64,000 nt of DNA from Ganoderma boninense (GCA_002900995.3 CM035304.1:4094363-4158362); one strand, 5' to 3'. Shown: positions 52,611 through 64,000, numbered from the stretch's first letter. A program made the numbers and translations. Notes: generated by a model from the sequence alone, not told the origin.

Positions 52611-55391
52611 TCATAGCCAAGGTTCACCCTGCGCATCGACAAGTAGGCTCGCGATAGGTGGTAAGAGACCGGTGCTGTGGCAAGAATTGGTATTGGGCTG
52701 ATTGTCCCTGACCACATCACGACCGTTGACGACAAAGGGACGGCCTGGCGGAGGCCAATCTTGCGACTCAAACTCAAACGGAGGAAGGGTTACAAGACCA
52801 TCCAGAGGTCCTTTGGCCTGCGGCGAGTCTCGCAGGTCGGACTGTTTGAGCGACGGCAAGGTTGTAAACTCGCCTCGAGCATCCACATTTGACATCGGAA
52901 TGTCCATATGTGGAGGAAACTTGGCGCTGTTTCCCCGCTGGGTTTCAATAGGATCCGCGTTGCTCATGACGGCGTTTGCTGAGGAATGCGAAGAGCCTGT
53001 AGTTGAGTGCGGGCGCTGCTCGTGTTGAATCTGTCTAGTCCGCTCTTGGCTTTGCCTCCACTGTTCCGCAACCGTCACGACCCTAAACCCCCACTGCTTC
53101 TCGAATTCACTGTCCCAGATATGCACTTGAGGGCTATCAGGACAATATTTACTGTATGCCTACGGTAAAGAAAGCGGTATCCGATGGTAAAAGACCCGAC
53201 AGTGATCAGCATTACTGCGCATCTGAGGAAGCGGCGAGGTAGCTCTCACCCAGAGCGGGCAAGCCGCTGATGCCGGAAACCCATTTATAGTGTCCCCGAG
53301 AATTTAAAAGAAATAATGTCTACATCAGCAAGCCTGTGGCAGCAGCCGATGGGTTCGCTAACTCTGCACTTACATAGTATTGAACTCTTGTCCCGTATGC
53401 CGACAGCGTTGAAGATGAGACTAATTTGCTCGTCGATCCAGAAGATTGGGCCTGAAAGTGTTCCTTCACCCTAGAAGAAAAGGTCATATCTATGACGGAC
53501 AACAGCGAATGTATATCTCGCAAGGACGTGGCCATGACATACCTCAAGAACCGCAAGGTAGCAACATGCGTACGTGGCGTGCATGAAACAGAAGCACCAA
53601 GCGCTGAAATTTAACGAAGTCCCAAACATGGTGACTTGTTCCTCCAGGTTCTCCTTGTTGAATTGTAAGCAGCTGTGTAACGAAGTTTTCCACGCCTGAT
53701 ATCGACTCAATCAGAAACCGGTGTATCAAAACCATTCGAATAACTAACTTCTAGCTGCTTGCGGAGAGGCGCAATCGCCCCGGCACGCGCAGAAGCGCGA
53801 TGATTAGCTGAGAAGGGACGCTTTTAGTACTAGGGCCGATATCAAGCATGGAGGGACATACACAGGATATTGTCGACCATGCAGTAAATCTGCAACACCC
53901 GAAGCGCCAGACCAAACTGCGACACGGACTTCGTCTGTGGTGCTGGAAAATCCAAATATTCATACGCTGTGCAGTCGCGTCAGCGCCGCGGCACGGACAT
54001 CTATTGGATGAAGTGAAGTATGTGCACTTACTCGCATATTTCGTCATTAACGGCAGCTTGAAAGCCGTTTCGTCCAAAGGCAACCGCACAATATTCGCCA
54101 GCTTAGCCACGCGTGGCTGCAGGTCACGGTGAGTGTAAATGTTGGTTATAGATTCCATGAACAAGATGAGCGAGAAGCAGCGCCGAGCGCACTCTTGGTC
54201 GATAGATTCCATCATCGTGTTCGGGTCCATGGGTGAAGGAGGACTTGACTTATCTACATGCTGAATCCCCAGCTCGGCTTCAAGGATCTGAAGTGCCATT
54301 TCTAGGAGGAGCCAATGAGGACGAGCATGAGGTTATTTTATGAGGCCTGTCAGCGTGACGCTAGAATCCATTCAGTAGGAAAGACGTACCGAAGTACCTA
54401 AACTTCTGCATCCACGAGTGTTCTACAGCAATCTCGTGCATCTCGAGCAAGCAGAGTGTCTGCACAGTGCTCACTGTCGGCTTGCAGATTAAATTACGCG
54501 ATCCGTCAAACATAAGACTCAGTGCCTGCTCAAAGAACGGAACACCAGCAAGACGCGGGTCAGATCCTTCGTTTGCAAGAGCCTTCGACATGGGCGCCGC
54601 GACGGCGCAAACAGCCAATACGAGGTGCGGTGGAATCTTGCTCGTCCCCAGGTTGGCGAGAAAAGAAGGCATATGTATGACCATCTGTTGCGGATTGCAG
54701 CGTGCGAAGAATACTATGGCCATACAATGTCGTCAGCGGCAAGGAAGCGATACAATGATGCAGAGAGTACTTACTGCTCACTGCTCTATGAATGATGTCG
54801 GGGCCGAAAGGATATATAAAAGTTGGTGACAAGGAGTTGCTCTCTGATCTCGGCGGGGTGCCGGAGTCCACATAGCCTCGTCGATTCCGTGAGCCCGTGA
54901 CGCTAGGATCCTGGTTGACATCTTGTTTGTTTCTCTGAGGGCTTGAGAGTGCTCTTTGCGCCGCTGATTGTGCCTGTATGACACGTTATCAGCATGATGA
55001 GACATAAGTTGAGCTGAAGACTCCGATACAGTTGCACTCAAACTCGCCTTGCGAGGTGGAGAGACGGACCTTCCGGCGGAATCGGTATATGTACATTGCT
55101 TGCGCGCGTAGAGGCTGGCGAGAGGTTGAGTGTATGGTGCCTACAGAAATGTACCGACCCACCAGTTACTGCACAGAGCTCAAGACAAGAGCGCACTGAG
55201 TTAGGCGCACTTCGCAGTTTGATTCGGAGAAGACGCGTGCTCACCTGTCCCGTCACACCTCCTTTTGCTCTTATGACACGCGTCACATGCCTGCATAGCG
55301 TATCAGAGACTGAAGACTGCCAACCGGAAGAAAGGCGCACCTTGGAAAGACGCTTTTGACTTTTCTTCTCTTTATAGGTCGGAGGCGACAT
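52611..55391 (-). CDS. Zn2Cys6 transcription factor with fungal-specific transcription factor domain
   Basis: ATG at 55391, exon 1 to 55341 (MSPPTYKEKKSQKRLSK), then an intron and ACDACHKSKRRCDG, the first half of a Zn2Cys6 DNA-binding cluster. The second half must be assembled from two short exons (a 26-nt exon TVRSCLELCA, then ARKQCTYTDSAGRSVSPPRK), giving CxxxC and long loops unlike the usual CxxC-x6-C, so splicing there is uncertain. A linker follows, then the regulatory domain: VFFARCNPQQMVIHMPSFLA, HLVLAVCAVAAPMSKALANE, QALSLMFDGSRNLICKPTVS, MALQILEAELGIQ, ARRCFSLILFMESITNIYTH, RLPLDETAFKLPL, YLDFPAPQTKSVSQFGLALR, ENLEEQVTMFGTSLNFSAWC, and near the end KYCPDSPQVHIWDSEFEKQW. About ten exons; stop at 52611. 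No clear lesion. Nuclear regulator, target genes unknown. Confidence 0.8.
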
Positions 55392-55689
55392 TTCCTCCTC
55401 CCCAAGTGTGACGTGGCAATCATTTGCAAAAGAGGACCTGGAGGAGAGCGTGTTGTATGGAGTCACAATGTGGCTTTGGTGAGCCTTAGATGTCCTAACA
55501 CGAGACATTGAGGGCCAGTCAGACGTGGCGGGCCTTGGGTAGTGTTAAAGTAAGCGCTTGATTCCCGGTAAGAAGTGAAAAAAGAACACGAACGATCGGA
55601 CTACAATCAGTCGGTATGACGAGCAGCAGAGTAGTAAGCCAGAAGGAAGGACAGTATGCGGGAGGACAGACTCAGAGTGAGTACAACGG

Positions 55690-55962
55690 GCAAATATGAT
55701 GGAAGTATTAAGATACGATGGAGTTCGCCGGATGCACGGCTCCGAGTCGGGGCATGCCCCAAATCTAGAAACGCGTGTACTCTTTTCAAACACTTTTCTC
55801 GCCCACAATTTTTGGCCGACGCCGTCGTTGCCCGTTTCCTCCGGCGTACCGAACAGTGCCCCAGTCTTGGACGACTGTTATGTAAGAATCCCGGATCCAG
55901 CCAAAGCCTGCCTTCTGTTCGAGATCCGCATTCCCCGAGTTGACAAATTGTTGGTCGTTTGA
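55690..55962 (+). CDS. hypothetical coding piece
   Basis: Plus frame LETRVLFSNTFLAHNFWPTP, SSGVPNSAPVLDDCYVRIPD, PAKACLLFEIRIPRVDKLLV, stop at 55960. Composition looks coding. It could be an exon of the gene that ends at 57281, or separate. Not recognised. Confidence 0.3.
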   Translation, partial: ANMMEVLRYDGVRRMHGSESGHAPNLETRVLFSNTFLAHNFWPTPSLPVSSGVPNSAPVLDDCYVRIPDPAKACLLFEIRIPRVDKLLVV

Positions 55963-56259
55963 AACTCGGTAGGGGTCACCTGCTGGCAGTCATCCTACAT
56001 GTTCAGATGAGCATTGGTGAGGAAGACGCAATGGAAGATAGTGAGTTCATTGTGGGAGGTGCTGTGTCAGAATCGTGGTTCTGGATTAAGTTAGAATTCT
56101 ACGATTCAGCTGTCAGGATACCTTTAAGTTAGCTCGGCATACTTATTTCCTCGCTCTGCATAGGTCTCACCAGTCCCTTTCCTCTTATCATATCTAGGTA
56201 TTCGTTGAAAACTTTTGACGTCGCTGAAGTATGAAATTACATCTCCCCTCTTCTTGCAT

Positions 56260-57281
56260 CGTCATTCCCGCTGTCTCCTTCCAAGCCCGAGGGAAGGACA
56301 GCAACCCCAGCCGTCCAGCAACCGGATATTCATGCTAATAACATTCCGTACCCTCCTATCGACAACCTTGTCCGCGATCCTCTCGCAGATGATCCCCACA
56401 TGAGTTTCACCCCCGCCGACCCACCCAGGTGGGGACCACAGCCTTACGCGGCTGCACTCGCACGCCACCTTCGGTCAGAGTGCGTCCACGCATTTTCCTG
56501 GGTCTTTACTGCTTGCTCATCGGACAAACAAGCCTCCTGCAAGGGCACCGCAATCATCTGCATCCGTTTTCTGGCCATAGCCCTTGACGGTAAGGTTGTT
56601 TCTGAGTCTTCGATCTACCCTGATTCACTTCATTTACAGAACGGCCATGCCCTCATGGAGTCGTCCGTGGTGTTCCCAATCATAAGGACTGGACGGATGG
56701 TCCTCCGTCTTCCGGAGGGGGCTCCGTAGGCGTGATGGTGAGTATCCACTGGCATTCTTCAGTTCTTTCTCCTGTACTGGCATTCATCATGCTCCACTAT
56801 TTAGGGTATATCTCCGGATGCTGCTTCCGGTCTCGCTGCAGAACCTCGTCATGTTCAAGACGTATCTGGTTGGCAATGCAGGTTAGACCCCTCGGTCGAT
56901 CATTCTACTTCCCTAGGCCCCTTTGGCTCTTTCCCCACTCGATCCGCCGATTGCGTCTTCCCTGTCGGGCTTAGCAGGTCGGCAACGATTCAATACGCAT
57001 CTGATCCGTCCAATGCTACAGTGGACGACTGTAACGTTCAGATCGAGTCTTCTGGTGCCCCACTTGCAGCAGGTCCTCCTCGTGTACCGCCCGTCAGTCG
57101 ACTTCCTCGCCTCCAGAAGTTACAGACCTCTCAGCCCACCTCCCTTAACGCCTATGTGGCATCTCAGTCTGATCCGAGCCAGCCAGACGGTTCGCACATG
57201 AATCAGATGGCTGCTCTGCCCCGTAGCCAGTCGCGCGTCTCGCGCGCTCAACTTGAACTGTACAACGCCAGCTATACGTAG
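56260..57281 (+). CDS. hypothetical multi-exon gene, 3' part well resolved
   Basis: Exon block ending 56589 (KPEGRTATPAVQQPDIHANN, MSFTPADPPRWGPQPYAAAL, ARHLRSECVHAFSWVFTACS), intron 56590-56639, exon 56640-56737 (ERPCPHGVVRGVPNHKDWTD), intron 56738-56804, exon 56805-56881 (GISPDAASGLAAEPRHVQDV), intron 56882-56977, exon 56978-57281 (IQYASDPSNATVDDCNVQIE, then a Pro/Ser-rich tail ending NASYT and TAG). All phases fit, strong evidence of a real gene. The start is unresolved: the in-frame ATG at 56400 (MSFTPADPP) would work, but coding-like sequence reaches back to about 56280 where a CCAAG acceptor is possible. No domain recognised. Confidence 0.6.
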
Positions 57282-57289
57282 TACGTTGT

Positions 57290-57680
57290 CATCGTACAAG
57301 TGAGTACATTAAACGTCCATCCTAGTATCTCAATTTATTACTGTCCAATCCAGGCCTTGACACATAAACTGTCCGTGAATAGACCGTTGGGTATCTCCGA
57401 GTCGCTGAGGCGAGGAGCGAGGTCGAAAACGCGTGTTTGGGTGCGGTAATCGACTTTCTTTAACATCTTCTCGACACCTTGTGGCAGCCTCTTGATCACT
57501 TGCAGCCCCTTTTTTGTCCTATCATTCAATCATGATTGTAACAATACATGTATAAAGTCATTTGCCTCGTACTCCCCTCACCCACTACTTAAGGTTCGAG
57601 TCCTGCGTGAGTGGGTTTGAATAAGGATACAGCGAGCACTTTGCGGACGGCCTTCGGTGAGTGCTAACGAGACCTTCTCT
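57290..57680. other. spacer; one small minus-strand frame
   Basis: A 63-codon minus-strand frame at 57338-57529 (LKKVDYRTQTRVFDLAPRLS) is possible but unsupported. Otherwise nothing. Confidence 0.3.
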
Positions 57681-57686
57681 TCTTAC

Positions 57687-58360
57687 TCAATGCCTTCCGC
57701 AGCACCCACCAACGGCCCCGCTCTAACTCCTGACTCCGCTCGCGACGAGCTCGTCCGCCTCAGCGACTCCATAACAGACGCCCTAATCTATCAGACGATT
57801 CTTCGTATTGAAGAGTTCAAGGCGGCAGTCGACGCCATGTCCAAGACGGAGGATGAAGTGAAGGGAATGCTCTTGAAAGCAGTTTCCGAGGTCGTAAGTC
57901 GAATTTCTTTTCTGTTATTCGCAAAGCTGACTGGAACATCCAACGTGTGAATTTATTAGCTGCTTTCCAGACGAAATGGAACGCGTGGAAGTATGGCTCC
58001 GCGAGCCTCGAGCCAGAGTCACCCGCGGTCCCGAGGACTACCACCTTCTCCCCTTCTGGTTCGAACAGGCCTCCTCCTCCATGCTAATACGACTCCGTAT
58101 TCGACAGATCCACGAAGGTGTGGCCCAGGCCATCGAAGACCGCGAGGCTGCCCTGCTTGTACGTCGCACTCGAACAGCTCGACAACCCTCACTCCGGCAG
58201 CCCGAGGTTGACCGCCTGGACAGCTTTTTGTGCGGCTTTCTGGAGGTCGTCCTTTCCGACTTCAAGGCCTTCAAGTGCCAAGATCGTCATGAGCGGAGAA
58301 ACGGCGGGGGGACGCGCTTGCCGTCTGGCTCCGTCGGGACTCCCGCGACGAAATTTGTCT
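57687..58360 (+). repeat. dispersed repeat family A copy: MPSAAPTNG gene, better copy
   Basis: The ATG at 57690 opens MPSAAPTNGPALTPDSARDE, LVRLSDSITDALIYQTILRI, EEFKAAVDAMSKTEDEVKGM, LLKAVSEV to a GTAAGT donor near 57895; exon 2 carries PDEMERVEVWLREPRARVTR, LIRLRIRQIHEGVAQAIEDR and PEVDRLDSFLCGFLEVVLSD. The copy at 14.8-15.4 kb shares start, order and frame. Helix-rich, unknown function. The gene probably continues past 58300, where AFKCQDRHERRNGG ends in GC-rich sequence without a clear donor. Confidence 0.55.
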
Positions 58361-58509
58361 AGACACCATTACTCAAAAGCTTCTATGGCGGGCCCGCAGA
58401 CGTCCCAGACACGTCGTATGGATGATGCTGTGTCCAGGAAAGCAATGGGCGGCGTGCCTCAGCGCGAGTCCGACGCGACAGCCGGCGCGTACGCCGCAAC
58501 GAGAACGCG

Positions 58510-59450
58510 ATGAAAATGTGTGACTCTCGCATCGCCGCGAAACCGGCCTGCACGACGTACTGGGATGTAGGGATACACGATGTTCAATTACTTAGGGCGG
58601 AAACGGAGGTCTATCACAAAAGTTATTACGTGTTCTGCCCGCCCCGCCCGAGGAAACGCATTCCTGTTGGGCACGGACTGCAGTCGAATCTTGTGGCCCG
58701 AGCTCATCGTGGACTTCCTCCATCGTCTAAACACGCAGGAGGGCCGCCAGTGGTGACTTGCCGAAAGTCAAGGAATCGCCTTCCTGGGCTCGGCCCTAGG
58801 ACGCGGTGCGTGAATCTCACCGCCGGTGTCTCGTATGGCCGCTAATCTCAGCGAGGGTGATGTGGTGATAATCGAGCAGTCGTTTTGAAGAGACATCAAG
58901 CAGTCCTCGAAGAATGACGTATCTGGGAGAGAGACGGAAGATGGAACAGAACGTCAGTGAGGGCTACAGTCTGGAGCGGACGGCATGCATCCCACGCGTC
59001 TGTGCGTGATCTCCGTGCAACTGCTACGGCATTGTCTCGCGTAATAGCCCTATTCGCACCGCATTAAGCAACAGCACACCCATGCAAGCCAGCAACGTGC
59101 ACCTCGCCTCCGGGTCCGACATCGCCTGCAGACGTTCCTCCCGTTCCCGAATGCATCCCTGTGTTGCGAGCCAGAAGACTGAATAAATTGAAGCTTTTCT
59201 TCTCTCAGAGACTTTGAAGCGGCGTTCACTTCGAATAGTTGGTTGCCCTGAAGTTCTCGAGGGCATGATGGAAGGGCCAGTCGGGATAGACAGTGATGGT
59301 CGTCGTGGGGGAAAGGAGTTGTATGTAAGCGCCGATTGTGCGGGTGTAAACGAGTTAGCCAACAAACTCCATGCTTGGACTGCTCTAGATTTGCCGCTAT
59401 CAATAACAGTCAGCCTGTATCTTTAACCATTAATTGAGTTGAGGAAAGCG
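58510..59450. other. stretch with no recognised gene
   Basis: A minus-strand frame 59024-59365 (RSERRFKVSERRKASIYSVF) is open but has no motif. The right end adjoins Plavaka copy 5. Confidence 0.3.
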
Positions 59451-62085
59451 TACCGACGTCGACGGGTCACCGCCGAATAGGTTGAGGGTGAGTCCTGGGA
59501 TAAGAAGTCTTGGACACCGGAACACTTCCCCGCTGAGATGGCTACATCGCTAGGAACAGGCATGACCCTCCTCCGCGATACTCTCAAGGATCATATTTCT
59601 ATACAAGTGCATCCCTACCGGACTTTCCAAGGTGGCAAGGAACAGGGTGGAGTCTTCGAACAAACCAGTGGGGAGACGATGGGTGTGTGAAACTTGAGAT
59701 ATTCAGCACGCTCTCGGTTGATACGCTCTGGAAAAACTAACCGGGCTTCATCGACGCAGACTTTCAGAGTTACAAAGCCAAATTGAACAAAAAGGAGATC
59801 CCGATGCTGACGAAGGTCGATCTCCTGCTTCCAGAACGCCACTGTGACATTGTCAGCTTCAATGGCGATTGCGAAGATCCGAAATGGGAACTGTTGACCG
59901 AAGAATTAGACCCATGGGGGGGCGATGGTGTCGAATGCACCCACTGGTGTTCAAAGACGTCATTTTGTTCGAGCCCATGCGCGTGAAACGGGAAAGTCAG
60001 CAGTACTACAGCGAGACGAAGCCATGTGACTAGTGGTGGAACGTACAGATGCGCACATCTCAACCCACACTTATGGCATTCAAGTCACAGCCGCACGTCA
60101 CGGCATAAAAGAGTCTCCCCAAAGACGCCGCCGTGGCAACCGTCATCTGCACACTCCCGTATGAAGGTTCTCCTCGCACCGCTGATTGACATTAGGAGTA
60201 ATGGTTTTTTGTTCGCGCGAATGGGTTGATTAGGCGAGTGTTCTCCATTCTTGCTGTATATGTCGCGGACCATACCGAGCAGTTAAATCCTTGATCACCT
60301 GTTTGCGCCCTCTATATTTTTCCCTCGTGACGAGCGTGGCGAAGATACCCAAAATCACTGCATACTCAGTTTATCTCGCTCTACATCATGATGCGCGCGA
60401 CCAATGGCAAGGGCTTACCTGAGTTTGATGAACATGATCATGATCTGCGGCCCGTACTTCAATCCTACTAGGCTGCGCTTCCTCACACGGATATCTTCGC
60501 GCCCATCTCCCTAGTATCCTCTACCAACTCCACAGGGGTGTATTCGAAGACCACCTGTTGAATGAATCAGCGAACTGGTTGGGAAGATGGAGCTCAACAG
60601 GCGGTTTGGCTCGTCTCACGATGCCACCAACTTCAACACTTCAAAAACAGAATATCCATCCTCACTCAGTGGGCATGAGTAGAGGCAAAGGAGATAGAAT
60701 ATGTGCACCTCAGCATCCTCATGGGCCGCGAGCTAGAGTCGGCCGCAGCCGTCGAGGGACTGTTGGACTTCATCCATCTCGCGCAATGACACTTTCACTC
60801 TGACGGCCCTGCGACCAATGCGTGACGCTCTCCGCGACTAATGCGTGACGCTCTCCGCGACTTTAACTGCCACAAGCAACGCCTCGTCCGGCTCGAAAGA
60901 TGAGAACATTTCAACATACCTTAGCTCACGCACTGCACGACTGCCTTCGAGCCATATCCTCGTCGGGCTGTCTTGATAGTCTAAACACCGAGACATCAGA
61001 ACGCCCCCACATCGACTACCAAAAAACGCTACCGTGCAAGCAGTTGGAACGACTCGAACGAGTACACCGTCAAGATGGCGAAGTGATTTCAAAGGCAACA
61101 GGCGCTGGTGCGACAAGACAGCTTGGGTCCTTCAAGGTATTGAGGGAGGGTCAGGTATCCATACTGATGAGGAGGGCAGGAGAGCTTCATGAGCGACGAT
61201 GATGCGGCCGACGAGGAAGAGGAGGAGAAGGAAGTATCATAAGGCGCGCAGCTGGCCGCGTGTTTCGGCCCGAAGCGAAGCGACAACGACGCTCGAGAAG
61301 CCAGACGGATTAATTCAGAAGTTGACCTCCATCGTGACCATCACCTACCCCTCTCTCCACCAGACGCGTCTCTCTTGCTTACCTTACAAGACTCAATGCG
61401 GGGCGATGGGTTTCTTCGCTGGTATTCTCACCGTCCTCAACAAACATCTCCCTTCCACGCAACGAGTTAGACATAATACGACGTCTTCCACTACGCCCAT
61501 ATCCTCAAACCCGCTATACGACATTTTGTCAACTCCGAATGCATTTGCAAGATCCGCGGATCGTCCACGAAGTCCAGAGTAGGAACGGCATACCTTCTCG
61601 ATATATTTCTATTGCAAGGCTGTTCGTCGTTGACGAAGCCAAGCACAAGCAGGAGAGCGGCCTGGATGGTGTGTTTTCCAAAGTTATTTGTTACTCCGTC
61701 ATATCGCAGCCTCTTATCGACTTCTAGGGCTCTGTGCTGCACGTACTCGAGCCGTCTTGCATCATCCCGCATATCTTGGCCTCTGCCCCCATCCACTCGT
61801 GTACGTAGAGTGGTTGCGCTCGTTCCGAGGAACTCAGCCCCACAGCGCCCTCTACATTGCCGGTCACTCTACCTTGAGCACCACTCCATCGTCCCAGCTA
61901 GTACCATCCTTTGCTCCTGTCACCTGAGGACTACGGCCCCTACTGGACGCCAGACGCTGTCCTCGACGAGCGCGTCGACTTCTTTTCCTCAATGTTTCAA
62001 CCCTCGCATCGATTTCCACATGTTTCAGCATCTGACGTTCCCTGATGGAGCCTGGGTTTGCTCCTTCAGCTGACAGAATCGGCAC
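59450..62085 (+). mobile_element. Plavaka transposon, copy 5 (heavily decayed, near full length)
   Basis: Order on the plus strand: SWTPEHFPAEMATSLGTGMT; YKAKLNKKEIPMLTKVDLLL; LLTEELDPWGGDGVECTHW; VFKDVILFEPMRVKRESQQY then YSETKPCD and WWNVQ; KDAAVATVIC; ILAVYVADHTEQLN; LPHTDIFAPIS; FKNRISILTQWA; AAAVEGLLDFIHLAQ; TPRHQNAPTSTTKKRY-type remains of the SERLHID box (also in another frame SERPHIDYQKTL); then the C-terminal part with YVEWLRSFRGTQPHSALYIA and YWTPDAVLDE. At least ten stops or frameshifts. It groups with copies 2 and 3. Confidence 0.75.
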
Positions 62086-62089
62086 CGCT

Positions 62090-63590
62090 GCGCATGTAAG
62101 TAGATTCGTTTAGTTTCTTTCTCATCTCATCCAATTCTCTCACTTCGACTCTGCGATCCAGGCGTATCCTGGTCCGCGTACACAGAGACCGAATCCCCGA
62201 TTGAATTAACTGGTTCAGTCCCACTCAAAACTCTTCTCCATGATGGGCCAGCCGCCGCGTTGTGGTCTCGAGCCGTACCTGTGTGAGTCCCTATATTCTC
62301 ACACGATGGTCTGTCTTGACGCGGTTGCCGGTATCACAGCCGGCGCAGACTAGGGCAGAGGGCCTCTGTGAGGCTTGACGCGATTCACGCATGGGAAGAC
62401 GGAAGGTCGTGGTCTCGTTGCGATGGGCAGCAGCGTCGGATTGAACAACAACTCCACTTCGCCCAGTGTTGTTTCGGTCGAGTGTATCCAAGTTGACAAG
62501 CACCCGAACGTCGCGCGCATACGCACACAATGAACATCTGGCGTACCTCGTGTGGCACTCGCCACGGAACGTGATGACGCGTGGAATGTCGCTGTATGTA
62601 GTGAAGTAGTCTACGCCTCAAGCCCAGAGGCAGCCCTTCGTTGTTCCCGAGGCTACCAGGTCAAGTCGCTGCCCGGGATGTATGATACATAGTAGAGTAT
62701 AGCATAGTCGCAATGATTCCCCTAAGCGTCTAGATGTATGGCGCCCTTAGGTATGCACCCACCACACCTGTCATTGTCAAGTCAGACGAACGTATAAGCA
62801 TCCATGATGGATACGGTATTGTACACATTCACCGTAGATGATCACTGTTACCGGGTCTATTCACATTTTCCACCGGCTGCGATGGTTTGTTATAGAGTGC
62901 CATGAGTGCGTCCGCACGGCTAGAAGACGCTACGGAGGCTGCGAAGTACTTGTTATGCGGCGCAACTGACAATTTTGCGAGTCGTATGGCAGGGGATGAG
63001 AACCGTTATTAAATATCTGCATGAGGGCCACACAAGCGAAAGCAATGCCTGAGTTGACGCATAGACCATTCAGAATTAGCATCGTTATGAAACTTCGCTA
63101 CGGTGCCCGAAATTGGCCCTGTTCAGGCGGAAATCTACAGGAACTCCGTAACGCATCCCAAAATACCTCCACAGTCGTCTTTTCCTTTCGAATCTTCTTT
63201 TCTATACCCTCGCTCAACCCGTATATGTCCGCATGCATCGCTTTCCTAGACAAGACACAACGCTGAATGTCAGCTGTGGCGCAAAAATACACAATTAGGC
63301 TTACATGTGATCAAGAAGTCCGCCGCGGTTGAACTTCCGGTTGCAAAGTGGATGGGGGCAGTCATAGTTATTATTCAGTCTCGTCGTAGAAGCCTTGGCA
63401 GCCTGTTCTCTTCTCTTTTCTCTACGAACCTGAGTGCGACTTATACTACCCACTCCGCGCATGGAGCCAGGGGTGCCCTGGAATAGCGATTAATGGTGAT
63501 TCTTCTTGAGCTATGAAACTCACCATCGAAACTCGTTCAGCACGCTTTGCTGGCACATCCCGGTTCTCTGGCGTAGCCTCCCCCGCGCCT
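62090..63590. other. 1.5-kb stretch without a resolved gene
   Basis: Minus-strand pieces at 62620-62291 (DIPRVITFRGECHTRYARCS, ARDVRVLVNLDTLDRN) and 63280-63098 (SRKAMHADIYGLSEGIEKKI, KTTVEVFWDALRSS) look coding but no family or splice model supports them. The second could be a downstream gene on the JmjC strand. Confidence 0.25.
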
Positions 63591-63591
63591 C

Positions 63592-64000
63592 TTACCGGGT
63601 CAACATCCACTGGTGAATCACGGCCCTTAGGCCTGTTATCAGCCGTGCCTGGTATTCCAAAAAATGAGCGACATGCATCATGGAGCGTCGCTTCAAACCC
63701 TTGCCTATTGCAAGCTCCGCCGCAGTTACTGCGCACCAGGCATACCACAGCACCGTGCATAATCGTAGTACGTCGTCGCCTTTGGAGACCAAGCGTTCGC
63801 GCCTCAGCTCAGAGGCAATGCTATGTGTCTTCGCTAGGTTCTCAATTGAGATGAAGTCGCAAGCCACCTTGACAGCATTTCGAACATTCCGCACCTGCCA
63901 GTGAGAGATGTCAGATCGAAAAGCGATCAACATGTGATATGCTTACTTGGTGAGCGCATCCAGCAGGAATAAAGACAGCATCGCCAAGACGCTGATGGAT
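63592..64000 (-). CDS. JmjC domain protein, C-terminal exons (5' part beyond window)
   Basis: JmjC proteins are Fe(II)/2-oxoglutarate oxygenases, often histone demethylases. The edge exon (63947-64000) reads HQRLGDAVFIPAGCAHQ, the end of the JmjC barrel with the third metal-binding His in CAHQ. An intron 63895-63946 joins it in phase 0 to VRNVRNAVKVACDFISIENL, then AKTHSIASELRRERLVSKGD and DVLRLCTVLWYAWCAVTAAE, the usual basidiomycete tail after the domain (VK-A-DF-S-EN-, EDVLQL---WYAW). Stop TAG at 63592. A frame just downstream (PENRDVPAKRAERVSM) could be an alternative last exon if the stop is skipped by splicing. The gene start and the HxD metal ligands lie outside the window, so activity cannot be judged. 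Confidence 0.82.

Noticed and set aside
57560..57620. GGTTCGAGTCC looks like a tRNA T-loop, with CCCACT/AGTGGG nearby
   Set aside because: The flanking T-stem does not pair (TAAGG against CCTGC), and no D-arm or anticodon arm fits within 75 nt upstream.
1..64000. A biosynthetic gene cluster or a defence-type operon
   Set aside because: The intact genes (F-box, DUF6532, sirtuin, RING, Zn2Cys6, JmjC) include no core synthase and are separated by transposons; there is no sign of shared function.

Overview
The window is nuclear DNA of a basidiomycete fungus, most likely an agaricomycete. The genes are split by short GT-AG introns of about 48-85 bp. The families seen (DUF6532, agaricomycete F-box/leucine-rich proteins, a JmjC protein with a typical basidiomycete tail) and above all at least five copies of Plavaka, a CACTA/CMC-type DNA transposon of mushrooms, fit that group. 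No RNA gene, CRISPR array or bacterial-style operon was found. The sequence has one 100-N assembly gap (18296-18395).

Layout: 1-1229 (-) split acidic gene with one in-frame stop; 1320-4924 (+) the best preserved Plavaka; 5230-6262 (-) a broken short-chain dehydrogenase; 7480-8200 (-) half a Plavaka; 8408-10082 (+) an intact F-box-type gene; 11190-13840 (-) Plavaka; 13970-16410 (+) gene relics; 16549-16850 (-) Ty3/Gypsy tail; 18060-19440 Plavaka-like and leucine-rich relics around the gap; 20450-23500 (-) Plavaka; 24026-25176 (+) DUF6532 gene; 25700-26490 a SIN3 fragment with an internal inversion; 26857-28301 (-) an intact Hst3/Hst4-like sirtuin. From 29 to 43 kb lie unrecognised exons, two inverted copies of a DUF1766/T5orf172 gene, a coding tandem repeat and a purine-rich minisatellite. 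43745-47927 (-) is a decayed DIRS-like tyrosine-recombinase retrotransposon with a piece of an MFS transporter in it. 48693-57281 is a gene-rich island: a small unknown gene, an intact RING/coiled-coil Zip3/HEI10-like gene, a membrane-protein last exon, an intact Zn2Cys6 transcription factor and an unknown gene with clean splicing. 57687-58360 is a relic related to one at 14.8 kb, 59450-62085 a fifth Plavaka, and the right edge holds the C-terminal exons of a JmjC protein.

The apparently working genes (F-box protein, sirtuin, RING protein, Zn2Cys6 regulator, JmjC protein, probably DUF6532) do not form a pathway or cluster. The rest is a graveyard of transposons and gene fragments. I found no convincing undescribed multi-gene system. 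The most unusual items are rearranged gene fragments: the SIN3 relic with a flipped segment and the transporter piece inside the retroelement.
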